Under the pieces are notes generated by a model. It did not search any database. It was not told where the DNA came from and saw only the letters and a list, made by a program, of their open reading frames with translations. Made by a program: the position numbers and the translations under genes. 64,000 nt of DNA from the NCBI GenBank assembly GCA_003168375.1, contig PMSI01000003.1, positions 62,001-126,000 on the forward strand. Direction: 5' to 3'. Origin of the DNA: Vulcanimicrobiota bacterium. GTDB lineage: Bacteria; Vulcanimicrobiota; Vulcanimicrobiia; Vulcanimicrobiales; Vulcanimicrobiaceae. Every line of letters starts with the position of its first letter. Positions within the stretch are counted from its first letter, which is position 1. Below are positions 1 through 7,508 of the stretch, piece after piece.

Positions 1-705
1 CGACCGATGCTGCCGATCGACGCATATCTGTTCGGCTGCCTTCTCGGCGACGGTGGTCTGAAATACCGGTCAAACTTAAATTTCACGACGGCTGACGAGG
101 AACTGCTCGAATCCTGTCGTGAGTTGTTGCCAACGGGCTCGGAACTCGCTCCTGTCCATAGGTACCACTATCGGATTCGTAAGCCGCACGGCGAGCCGAA
201 CAGATTGCTCGCGACCCTCGACGGATTCGGTATTACCGGATGTGGGTCGTCAACAAAGTTCATCCCCACGGTGTATAAGACGGCGTCGCTGCCCGACCGG
301 CTCGCGATGCTACAAGGCCTTCTCGACACTGACGGCACCGTAAGCCCAGATGGCGTCCACGTCGAGTTCTGCTCGACTTCCGATCAGCTTGCACAGGATG
401 TCACGTTTCTCGTGCAATCTCTGGGTGGTGTCGCTCGCGTGCGATATAGGGCCGAGCCGAAGTATACGTACAAAGGCGAGCAGCGCATCGGCAAGCCGGC
501 ATATCGCGTTGGTATCTCATTGCCGCCGGAGTACCCACCGTTCCGGCTCGCGCGGAAGCTCGAGCGTTACACGCCGCGCAGCAAGTACTTGCCGACGCGC
601 GCGATCGTCAGCGTTGAGTACGATCAGGACTGCCAGATGATGTGCATCGCGGTCGATGCGCCGGATCGGTTGTTCTTGCTCGAAGACTTCGTCGTCACGC
701 ACAAC
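1..705 (+). mobile_element. Intein (C-terminal part) with LAGLIDADG homing endonuclease
   Basis: Two LAGLIDADG blocks are visible: 'LFGCLLGDGG' (about residues 8-17 from the Met at base 7) and 'LAMLQGLLDTDG' (about 99-110). The splicing end has block F/G features, 'RLFLLEDF' followed by 'VVTHN'. Asn is codon 703-705 and Thr, the downstream nucleophile, is codon 706-708. Excision would join the preceding '..GK' to 'TVQVIAHV', so the element sits in the P-loop, a common intein insertion site. The start of the intein (block A Cys/Ser) is outside the window. The lower GC and looser codon use of this stretch compared with the helicase fit horizontal acquisition. Confidence 0.92.
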
Positions 706-2013
706 ACGGTGCAGGTGATCGCGCACGTGCAGCGGCGGAAGGAGAACGAGGGGCAGTCTCCCGTCCTCGTCATCGCGCCGACGTCGGTGACGCATACGTG
801 GGAGAACGAGATCAAGAAGTTCGCGCCGACGCTGCGGACGCTGCGGCTGCAGTCGGGGAGCGATCGGGCGGCCAAGTACGAGACGTTGCACGACTACGAC
901 GTCGTCGTCACCTCGTACGCGCTGGCGCGGCTCGACGCGCATCAGCTCGAGCGCTTCCGCTTCCGCACGCTGGTCCTCGACGAGGCGCAGAACACGAAGA
1001 ATCCAGCCTCGCAGATCGCCAAAGTCGTGCGCGGGCTGCAGGCCGATCACCGCCTCGCGCTGACCGGTACCCCGGTCGAGAACTCGCTGCGCGATCTGTG
1101 GGCGATCTTCGGCTTCGTCGAGCCGGGGCTGCTCGGCTCGGAGGCGTCGTTCCGCCGGCGTTTCGAGCTGCCGATCGCCGACGGCGACGAGGGCGCGGCG
1201 GCGGCGCTGCGCTCGCGGCTCGAGCCGTTCCTGCTGCGGCGCACGAAGGAAGACGTCGCTCGGGAGCTGCCGGAGCGCACCGAGGCGGTGATCGAGTGCG
1301 AGCTCACGCCGCTGCAGCGCCGGCTGTACCGCGGGATCGCGGAGGCCGCCCGGCGCGACGTCCTCTCGAAATATGACGAGGAGGGCGCCGAGTCGGCGAC
1401 CGTGCACGTCCTCGCGGCGCTGACGCGTCTGCGGCAAGTCTGCGCGCACCCAGGTCTGCTCGTCCCCGAGTACCTCGACGATCCCGACGCGAGCGGCAAG
1501 TTCGACGCGTTCATCGAGACGGTCGAAGAAGTGCTCGACGGCGGTCATAAGGTGCTCGTCTTCAGCGCGTTCGCCTCGATGCTGCGCGTCATGCGCACCG
1601 CGCTCGATCGTAAGAACGTCGCCTACGGATATCTGGACGGCTCGACGAAGGACCGCGACCGGCAGACCGAGGTCGACCGGTTCATGGCGGACGACGGCCC
1701 GCCGGTGTTCCTGTGCTCGCTCAAAGCGGGCGGTGTCGGTCTGACCTTGACGGCGGCAGACTACGTCGTGCTCTACGATCCGTGGTGGAATCCGGCGGTC
1801 GAACGCCAGGCAATCGACCGCACTCACCGCATCGGGCAGACGCGTCCGGTCACCGCGTACCGCATGGTCACCGTGGGCTCGGTCGAGGAAAAGATTCGCG
1901 CGCTCGCCGAGCGCAAGACGGCACTTTCGAAGGCCGTTGTCAAGGCCGATAGCGCGGTAGCGAAGACGCTCACACGTGAGGACCTCGCCTTCCTGTTCAG
2001 CGACCCGGAGTAG
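1..2013 (+). CDS. SNF2-family helicase, intein-interrupted, 5' end outside window
   Basis: This is the C-terminal part of a SWI2/SNF2 ATPase, which translocates on double-stranded DNA and remodels protein-DNA complexes. After the intein, the helicase resumes at Thr (706-708), the T of Walker A 'GKT'. It continues with the DEAQ Walker B motif, motif III 'LALTGTPVEN', and the C-terminal RecA lobe with 'GVGLTLTAA', 'DPWWNPA' and 'RTHRIGQTRPV'. The last two are diagnostic of the SNF2/HepA-RapA group. The reading frame is open back to base 1, so the N-terminal extein, including the first Walker A residues, lies off-window. Any N-terminal SWIM or zinc domain cannot be judged. A hairpin follows at 2071-2116. 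The family call is firm; the physiological role is not known. Confidence 0.93.
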   Translation, partial: RPMLPIDAYLFGCLLGDGGLKYRSNLNFTTADEELLESCRELLPTGSELAPVHRYHYRIRKPHGEPNRLLATLDGFGITGCGSSTKFIPTVYKTASLPDRLAMLQGLLDTDGTVSPDGVHVEFCSTSDQLAQDVTFLVQSLGGVARVRYRAEPKYTYKGEQRIGKPAYRVGISLPPEYPPFRLARKLERYTPRSKYLPTRAIVSVEYDQDCQMMCIAVDAPDRLFLLEDFVVTHNTVQVIAHVQRRKENEGQSPVLVIAPTSVTHTWENEIKKFAPTLRTLRLQSGSDRAAKYETLHDYDVVVTSYALARLDAHQLERFRFRTLVLDEAQNTKNPASQIAKVVRGLQADHRLALTGTPVENSLRDLWAIFGFVEPGLLGSEASFRRRFELPIADGDEGAAAALRSRLEPFLLRRTKEDVARELPERTEAVIECELTPLQRRLYRGIAEAARRDVLSKYDEEGAESATVHVLAALTRLRQVCAHPGLLVPEYLDDPDASGKFDAFIETVEEVLDGGHKVLVFSAFASMLRVMRTALDRKNVAYGYLDGSTKDRDRQTEVDRFMADDGPPVFLCSLKAGGVGLTLTAADYVVLYDPWWNPAVERQAIDRTHRIGQTRPVTAYRMVTVGSVEEKIRALAERKTALSKAVVKADSAVAKTLTREDLAFLFSDPE

Positions 2014-2070
2014 GCGCAACATACGGCGCTCGTAGCGCCGGACGCTACCAAATAGGGGGCGGTCGAAAAT

Positions 2071-2116
2071 AAGGAAGTGGCGCGCGTCACAAAACGCGCG
2101 TCACGTACGTTCCTTT
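2071..2116 (+). terminator. Hairpin after the SNF2 gene, probable terminator
   Basis: An 11-bp stem (2077-2087 with 2094-2104, one G-T pair) closes a 6-base loop. An outer AAGGAA/TTCCTT pair (2071-2076 with 2110-2115) extends it past a 5-base bulge. The run of T after it is short, so intrinsic termination is likely but not certain. A smaller perfect 7-bp hairpin with a triloop lies at 2024-2040. Confidence 0.5.
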
Positions 2117-2224
2117 GAGCAGTGTCAGCAACTTAACCGGAGCTCGACACTGCCGATGACGTTCATACGCGGCAAGCGCGGATAGCTTGCGGCGTCCTCA
2201 TCGTCGCCTGACAAGGATGTCTCC

Positions 2225-2626
2225 ATGAAACGCGTTCTTCTAGCGTTGGTGCTCGCATTGTCGTTTGCCGCTCCCGTGTTTGCCGGACCGACTACGAATC
2301 TGGCCCCTGCCGACCGCTATTTCGGACGGCTGAAGATGAGTATTCTCGGCGTCCGCAACTCCCTCAAAGATCTGTCGGCGCGTGCCGACGCTCACCCCGA
2401 AGACGCCGAGCACATCTTCGACAAAGCGGTGCTGGTCGAAGACGCGCTGCGCGACTGGCACGCGCACTTCCCCCTCGATCCGTGGATTCCCAAGTTCGCT
2501 TACAGTCTCGCCCAGCTCTACGGCAAGCTCGACTCCGACGATGCGCGCGTGCGCCGGAACGACACGCTGGACTGGCTGGTCGCGACGTTCCCGGAGTCTG
2601 AATATGCAATGCTTCCGCGTGACTAA
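2225..2626 (+). CDS. Small secreted protein, first of a tandem pair
   Basis: A 133-residue product with a clear Sec signal peptide (basic start 'MKR', hydrophobic core, 'AFAG'-type cleavage near residue 20). The mature part opens with 'LAPADRYFGRLKMS.LGVRN' and is predicted helical and charged. The next gene encodes a paralogue sharing this opening and a later 'DALRDWHAHFPLDPWIP' segment. I do not recognise the family. An AAGGA ribosome site lies about 8 bases before the ATG. The gene overlaps its paralogue by 23 bases, so the two are probably co-transcribed. A periplasmic or surface role is inferred from the signal peptide only. Confidence 0.75.
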   Translation: MKRVLLALVLALSFAAPVFAGPTTNLAPADRYFGRLKMSILGVRNSLKDLSARADAHPEDAEHIFDKAVLVEDALRDWHAHFPLDPWIPKFAYSLAQLYGKLDSDDARVRRNDTLDWLVATFPESEYAMLPRD

Positions 2627-2954
2627 ACTCGCCGCTCTCGCGTTGATGACGTTCGTGACCTGCTTCGCTTCGGTGGCGCACGCCGGCGGCATGCGCGACT
2701 TGGCTCCGGCCGACGAATACTTTGGCCGCCTCAGGATGAGCGTGCTCGGCATTCGTAACGAACTCGTGACGCTCGAGCGCCGGGCGGAGAGCGGCGAGGC
2801 CAATCTCGCGGCGCTGAACGGCAAGCTAGCGATGGTCGACGACGCGATGCGCGACTGGCGCGCACACTACCCGCGAGACACGTGGCTTCCGCGCTATGAG
2901 GCGCAGCGAGCGCACGTCGCCGAGCTCATCGGCTACGACGTGATGCGCCGCTAA
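2604..2954 (+). CDS. Small secreted protein, second of a tandem pair
   Basis: A 116-residue product starting at the ATG at 2604, inside the end of the upstream gene. It has a signal peptide (hydrophobic 'LAALALMTF', cleavage near 'AHAGG'). The mature part has 'LAPADEYFGRLRMSVLGIRN' and 'DAMRDWRAHYPRDTWLP', matching the upstream product block for block. This is a recent tandem duplication that has kept both copies in frame. A longer reading frame begins further upstream, but its first 70 residues are an arginine/serine-rich shadow of the first gene. The family is unknown to me. Confidence 0.75.
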   Translation: MQCFRVTKLAALALMTFVTCFASVAHAGGMRDLAPADEYFGRLRMSVLGIRNELVTLERRAESGEANLAALNGKLAMVDDAMRDWRAHYPRDTWLPRYEAQRAHVAELIGYDVMRR

Positions 2955-3009
2955 CCGGGCGGCAGCGGCGGAACCGGCGGGATCGCCGAAAAGCGAAGGC
3001 AACGGCTCC

Positions 3010-3212
3010 TTACGCCGGCGCCTGCGCACCGGTCAAATCGGCATGGCCTGCTGAGGCTCGCGCCGACGAGCTTGACGCCGCGCAGGTCCGCGTCGTGCAT
3101 GTCGAGGCCCTTCAGCGAACCGCCGGTGCAGTCGCGCATAATGATGCGACCGGCCGCGCCGTCGAGATCACCTTGCGAGACGCTGGCGCCGATGAACTTG
3201 ATCCCGCTTGTA
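3010..3212 (-). pseudogene. Pentapeptide-repeat remnant downstream of the M56 gene
   Basis: Reading the minus strand just after the terminator of the M56 gene gives more pentapeptide-repeat sequence ('IIMRDCTGGSLKG', 'HDADLRGVKLVGASLS') in a different frame from that gene and without its own start codon. Removing one G from a GG pair continues it as 'SHADLTGAQAPA' to a TAA at 3010. It resembles the third '..C.G.' module of the neighbouring protein. The likeliest origin is a duplicated and truncated copy of that tail. Confidence 0.5.
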
Positions 3213-3215
3213 GGC

Positions 3216-3252
3216 AAAGAAAAAGCGGGCGGCGTCAGCCGTCGCGCCCGCT
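3216..3252 (-). terminator. Rho-independent terminator overlapping the M56 gene stop codon
   Basis: On the minus strand a perfect 8-bp stem AGCGGGCG/CGCCCGCT (3245-3252 with 3224-3231) encloses a 13-base loop and is followed by TTTTCTTT. The stop codon (3235-3237) lies inside the loop, so the terminator is built from the last codons of the gene. Confidence 0.85.
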
Positions 3253-5541
3253 CCCTTGCATCATCATTCCGGTGGTGCGCGCGCCGCGAAGATCGACGCC
3301 GCTCAGGTCGCATGCGTCGAACCGAGCGTTGGTGAGATCGGCTCCGGCGAGGTTGGTGTGTGAGAGGTTGACGCCGTTGAACCGCACCCCGCTCAGGTTG
3401 GCGTCGCGCAGGTCCGCGTAGCTGAGATCGGCGCCGCTCAGCGAGATCCCGTGCAGGTCCTGGCCGTGCAGGTCGAGCTTCGTGAAATCGCAGCCCGTGC
3501 AACTCGCGATGATGTTTCGCAGCGGTGTGCCGCGCAGGCCGAGGTGCCGCACCGACACGCCGAACAGCTTGATACCGTCGAGCTGTGCTCCGTCGAAGTT
3601 CGCGCCGCGCAGGTCGACGCCGTTGAGCTGGGCGTTACGCAGGTCGGCGTTCGCCAAGTTCGCGCTCGCGAGCGAGACGCCGAAGAGCTGCGCTCCCGAG
3701 AGGTTCACGCCGCGCATGTCGGCGCCGCTGAAGTCGCCCGCGCTGATCTTCAGGCCGTGCAGGTCGAGGCCGCGCACATCGGCATGACGGAACGAGCAGC
3801 CCAGGCACGCGGCGATCAGATCGCGGGTCAGCTTCACGCCGTCGAGCCGCGTCCCGTGGTTTCTCGGCGTGCCCGCCTCCTGGGCGATCTCGCGCGGGAT
3901 CGAACCCATCACGTCCTGTATCACGCGAGCGACCTCGGTCCCGACGTTCTCGGCGTCGTGCGTGCCTTGCGAATGGGTCGCGGCGGCCGCGGAGGCGGCG
4001 CGAATCTTGCCCAGTGTTTCGGGCGAGAACGACGGTACGGCGGGGAGCGGCGGCAAGGGCGGAACCGCGACTTCGGGGACGGTTGCGACCTGGCCGAGCA
4101 CCTTCGGCTTGGTGGCGGTCACCGGCACCTTCGGCAGTGCCTTCGCGGGCAGCGGCGGCTGCGCCGGTCGCCGCTGCTGCACCGTCTGCACGATCCGTAT
4201 GATGCGCTGCTCGCGCACGGCGTACGGCGCGCTCGGGGTCGTCGCCGACTTCTCGGCGACCTTGGCGAAGCGCGGTTTCGCGGGATTCGCCTGCCAAATG
4301 CTCGCCCGCACTGTGGTCGATGGGGGTTCGGCGGGCATCGCCGCAATCGGGGCGGTCGCCGCCTCGGCCGGCAGCTCAACGGCCGGTGCGCTGGTCGCGA
4401 CGAACGCGACGGCCAGCATCCCGGCGAGACCGATGCCCAGCGCCGCGGCGGGCGAGCGGTGGAGCCGCGAACGATTCTTGTCGAGCAGCTGCTCGATGCG
4501 GATGGTGATCTGCTTGCGGGTCAGCAGCGCGCCCGGCGCGACGACGGCGTGCTCGGGCATGCGCATCTCTCGCGCCAGCTTCCAGAGCGACGTTGCGTAC
4601 GCGTGCGGTTCGCCGGTCTTGTCGACGACCGCGTCGTCGGACGCGATCTCGCGTTCGAGCGCGATCTTGCGGCCGACGAGCCAGACGATCGGATTGAACC
4701 AGAAGACGCGCTCGATCGTCCGCTGGACGAGGTTGGTCCAGTCGTCGTAGCGGCGGAGGTGGGCGTGTTCGTGCAGCACGAGCTGCTCGATCGCCGCCAG
4801 ACCGTCGGCCGTCGCGAGTTCGGTCGGGATGAGGATGACCGGGCGGCGGAAACCGATCGCAACCGGCGTCTCGGTCTCGAACGAAAGGCGAAGGTAGATC
4901 TCGCGTCCGGAGTCGACCTCGGTCAGCCACGCCAGCTCGTCGGCGAGCGAACCGTCGAGCGGGCTCGAACGCCGCTTGAGTCCGCGCACGCGAACGATGC
5001 TGCCGGCGAGTCCGATCAGCCCGATCAGCGCGCCGGCGAGCCAGATTCCGGCGACGCCGAGCGCCAGTGCGCGCGACACGCGCGGGGTCCAGCGCGCGAA
5101 CGCCATGTCGAACGGCTTGAAGTTCAATGGCGCTAAGTTGAATGGCGCTCCGCCCCAGGCTGCGCGCCCCCCACGCGTTGCGTGGGGCCCCCTGTCCGAG
5201 CTCGCAACTGACACCGTGGCGGGGCGCGATGCTGCTGCGCTCGCTCCATCACCGCGCGTTGTGTTCGTCGAACGTTTCGCGTGCTCGACGGGGACGGTAA
5301 CCGTGTTCGACACGATCGCCGGTTCGGCCGGCAGCGCGGACGTGCGCGACAGCGACACGACGACGCCCGCCAGCGGCATGACGGCGGTCGCGATGAGGGC
5401 CGTGGTCCACAGCGCGTGCCGGGTCGCGGCGGTCAGCGCCAGCGTGCGGGTCGCGAGCAGGACGAGTCCCGCCAGGAGACCGCCGAGGAGGACGCTCGCG
5501 AGAATCGCGCGCAGCGCGACGCCGACGATCGCCTCGAGCAT
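3235..5541 (-). CDS. BlaR1/MecR1-like M56 metallopeptidase with pentapeptide-repeat tail
   Basis: 768 residues. An N-terminal membrane region (helices near 10-30, 42-62 and 158-182) precedes a cytoplasmic M56 zinc protease. HEHAH is at 257-261 and the further zinc-binding Glu lies in 'LEREIASDDAVV' near 298. A proline/alanine-rich linker follows another membrane segment near 365-385. Residues from about 565 to 755 are pentapeptide repeats (A/N)(D/N)L.G, forming a right-handed beta helix. In BlaR1 relatives, the sensor activates the protease, which inactivates the paired repressor. Here the beta-lactam-binding sensor is replaced by the pentapeptide helix. Start and stop overlap as TAATG with the repressor gene, the usual blaI-blaR order. 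The stimulus is unknown. Confidence 0.88.
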   Translation of the reverse strand: MLEAIVGVALRAILASVLLGGLLAGLVLLATRTLALTAATRHALWTTALIATAVMPLAGVVVSLSRTSALPAEPAIVSNTVTVPVEHAKRSTNTTRGDGASAAASRPATVSVASSDRGPHATRGGRAAWGGAPFNLAPLNFKPFDMAFARWTPRVSRALALGVAGIWLAGALIGLIGLAGSIVRVRGLKRRSSPLDGSLADELAWLTEVDSGREIYLRLSFETETPVAIGFRRPVILIPTELATADGLAAIEQLVLHEHAHLRRYDDWTNLVQRTIERVFWFNPIVWLVGRKIALEREIASDDAVVDKTGEPHAYATSLWKLAREMRMPEHAVVAPGALLTRKQITIRIEQLLDKNRSRLHRSPAAALGIGLAGMLAVAFVATSAPAVELPAEAATAPIAAMPAEPPSTTVRASIWQANPAKPRFAKVAEKSATTPSAPYAVREQRIIRIVQTVQQRRPAQPPLPAKALPKVPVTATKPKVLGQVATVPEVAVPPLPPLPAVPSFSPETLGKIRAASAAAATHSQGTHDAENVGTEVARVIQDVMGSIPREIAQEAGTPRNHGTRLDGVKLTRDLIAACLGCSFRHADVRGLDLHGLKISAGDFSGADMRGVNLSGAQLFGVSLASANLANADLRNAQLNGVDLRGANFDGAQLDGIKLFGVSVRHLGLRGTPLRNIIASCTGCDFTKLDLHGQDLHGISLSGADLSYADLRDANLSGVRFNGVNLSHTNLAGADLTNARFDACDLSGVDLRGARTTGMMMQGSGRDG

Positions 5542-5924
5542 TACTGCTGTCCTTTGGCCTTGTCGAGGAGTTCGCGCAGCCGGTCGAGCTCCGCGTCGTC
5601 GACCGCCTCGGACTCGAGCAGGTTCAGCACGAGCTCGCGCGGCGAACCGTCGAAGAAGCGCGAGAGGATGTGGGTGACGACGCTGCGCTGGGCTTCGTCG
5701 CGGGCGACCAAGGTACGATAGATGAAGGCGCGTCCGACGGCCTTGTGGCGGACGTAGCCTTTCTGCTCCAGGATGCGCATCGTGGTGAGGACGGTATTGT
5801 ACGCGAGCGGCGGATCGCCGATCGCTTCGACGACGTCAGCGACGCTCGACTCATCACGGTCCCAGAGGACTTGCATGAGGCGATATTCCGCCTCCGTGAG
5901 GGTCGGCGACTTCTTGCGGGGCAT
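5541..5924 (-). CDS. BlaI/MecI-family transcriptional repressor
   Basis: 127 residues, the family's usual length. A winged helix occupies about residues 8-80 ('LTEAEYRLMQVLWDR', 'AYNTVLTTMRILEQKGYVRH') and a helical dimerisation region follows, rich in Leu/Glu ('LLESEAVDDAELDRLRELLDK'). It should bind DNA as a dimer and repress its own operon until cleaved or released through the M56 protein encoded next, which it overlaps by one base (TAATG). No Shine-Dalgarno sequence precedes the ATG; the promoter sits directly on the start codon (see 5931-5979), implying a leaderless mRNA. Confidence 0.93.
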   Translation of the reverse strand: MPRKKSPTLTEAEYRLMQVLWDRDESSVADVVEAIGDPPLAYNTVLTTMRILEQKGYVRHKAVGRAFIYRTLVARDEAQRSVVTHILSRFFDGSPRELVLNLLESEAVDDAELDRLRELLDKAKGQQ

Positions 5925-5930
5925 ACGACG

Positions 5931-5979
5931 ACGCTATCACGCGTCCGCCCAGCTGTCAACTAAGGTTTTAAGAAATTAG
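5931..5979 (-). promoter_or_regulatory. Promoter and candidate operator of the BlaI-M56 operon
   Basis: On the minus strand TTGACA (5954-5959) is followed after 17 bases by TAGCGT (5931-5936). Only 6 bases separate the -10 box from the ATG at 5924, so transcription should start at or within a base or two of the start codon. Just upstream, CTAA...TTAG (5960-5963 and 5976-5979) frames an AT-rich core in otherwise GC-rich DNA and could be a repressor site. The promoter is well supported; the operator is a guess. Confidence 0.65.
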
Positions 5980-5998
5980 CCTCGGCCGGCCGAAATGG

Positions 5999-6030
5999 AA
6001 GACGGCGCCCGCTTGCGCGACCGCCGTCTT
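5999..6030 (-). terminator. Hairpin terminator after the substrate-binding protein gene
   Basis: A perfect 9-bp stem AAGACGGCG/CGCCGTCTT (5999-6007 with 6022-6030) and a 14-base loop lie 18 bases beyond the stop of the minus-strand gene at 6048. The T tract after it on the minus strand is short (CCATTTCG), so it may be a weak or partial terminator. Confidence 0.6.
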
Positions 6031-6047
6031 TCCGTTCGAACGATGGG

Positions 6048-7397
6048 CTACTTGGTCGAGACGACCGTGTAGCCTTCGCGCGGGCCGACCTTCTCCGAGG
6101 TGATGACCTTCTCGGCCGCAGCGTTGTCCGGGTCCGCGCACGACTGCGCGGCGTACTCACCGCCGACGGTCGCTGCGATCTCGAAGTACTCGCCTTCGGT
6201 GCGGCGCTTGCTCTTCGGCACGATCACGCCTGCGTAGGTCTGCTGGATCGCCTGATGATCGCACTTGCGGAAGTATGCACCGGACTTCTTCGCGGCGTCG
6301 TAGTGGTAGTTCTCAAACGCCTCGATGAGCTTTTCGGTGTCGGTGGTGCCTGCCGCGTTCAGCCGGTTGATGATGTTGCGGCCGGCCATGTACCCGAGAT
6401 ACTGGCGCCAGTCGACTGCCGAGACACCGGGCTTGAGCGCCTTGTAGACCTGCATGGCGTTGCCGCCCGCTTCCGGTCCCCAGACGTAACCCCAGATCGA
6501 GCCGACGATGTCATCGACGGGCATGCCGACGGCGACGTCGTTGCCGCTTAGGATGCCGCCGAACTGCATCTTCTTGTTGAGTCCGAGCTGCACGGCCGCC
6601 TTGGTAGCGTTCTGACAGTCGGGCCCGTAGTTCGAGAAGAAGAGCACGTCCGCGTCCGTGTTGCGCGCCTTGGTGAGATAGGACGAGTAGTCGGTCTCGC
6701 CGAGCTTGTGAAGGTCTTCGCCGACGACTTGGCCGCCGTGCGCGAGCAGGATCTTCTTGAGCCGCGCGGCGCCGTCCGTTCCGAACGCGTAGTCGGCGAC
6801 CAGGAAGTACCACTTCTTGCCGTGCTTCAGCAGCTCGGGTCCGATGGCGTTTGCGAGCATCGCGTTCGACGTCGTCTGGCGGAACGTGACGCGGTGCGCC
6901 TTCGGTCCGGTGATGTTCGTGTCGTGCGTGCCGATCGCCAGGAAGAACGTGTTCGCTTCCTGTGCTTGCGACGAGACGGCAAGCCCGACGGCCGAGCTCA
7001 GGCACCCGGTCAGCAGGTCGACCTTCTCTTGCGAGATCAGGCGCTTCGCCTCGGTCGTACCGTTCGCCGGTTTGCTCGCGTCGTCGCCTTTGATGATCTC
7101 GTACTTGATGCGGCTGCTCTTTTTCATCGCTTCGGCGACGGCGACTTCCAGGCCGTGATGCTGCGACTGCGACGCGGCGGCGTAGACGCCGGAGAAGCCG
7201 TCGATGTGGCCGATCTTGACCGTCGCGCCACCGCCCGCGGCGATCACGTCGCGCGCCGGAAGCAGAGGCATCGCGCCTGCAGCGCGCGTTTCGAGAAGCG
7301 GAAATCCAAGCGCTGTGGCGCCGGCGACGCCGAGGGCGCCGGTTCGTCGGAGAAACTCCTTCCGGTCAACGGAAGTGTCCGGGCGGTGGTCGTCCAT
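6048..7397 (-). CDS. Periplasmic substrate-binding protein, branched-chain amino acid/amide type
   Basis: 449 residues. An RK-type twin-arginine-like signal ('DRKEFLRRTGALG', residues about 11-23) precedes a hydrophobic stretch, so export may be by Tat. The mature part is a two-lobed type I periplasmic-binding fold of the LivJ/urea-amide group ('IGHIDGFSGVYA', 'EAKRLISQEKVDLLTGCLSSAV', 'DYAFGTDGAARLKKI'). No permease or ATPase genes adjoin it. It may serve the liv system at 10361-14715 or another transporter. A strong AAGGAG ribosome site lies 4 bases before the ATG. The WYL regulator gene is divergent with 111 bp between, so it could be the regulator. The ligand cannot be read from sequence. 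Confidence 0.88.
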   Translation of the reverse strand: MDDHRPDTSVDRKEFLRRTGALGVAGATALGFPLLETRAAGAMPLLPARDVIAAGGGATVKIGHIDGFSGVYAAASQSQHHGLEVAVAEAMKKSSRIKYEIIKGDDASKPANGTTEAKRLISQEKVDLLTGCLSSAVGLAVSSQAQEANTFFLAIGTHDTNITGPKAHRVTFRQTTSNAMLANAIGPELLKHGKKWYFLVADYAFGTDGAARLKKILLAHGGQVVGEDLHKLGETDYSSYLTKARNTDADVLFFSNYGPDCQNATKAAVQLGLNKKMQFGGILSGNDVAVGMPVDDIVGSIWGYVWGPEAGGNAMQVYKALKPGVSAVDWRQYLGYMAGRNIINRLNAAGTTDTEKLIEAFENYHYDAAKKSGAYFRKCDHQAIQQTYAGVIVPKSKRRTEGEYFEIAATVGGEYAAQSCADPDNAAAEKVITSEKVGPREGYTVVSTK

Positions 7398-7508
7398 GGT
7401 GCTCCTTACCGGGTCAGGCTGCTTTTCCGGAACGATTCTTCGCTTTTGCCGCGCACCCTACGAGAAATCCGCACGGACCCCGAACATTAACGACGAAGGC
7501 GTACCGCC

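Noticed and set aside
517-2022. 501-codon minus-strand frame opposite the SNF2 gene
   Set aside because: Shadow composition; the plus strand carries all helicase motifs.
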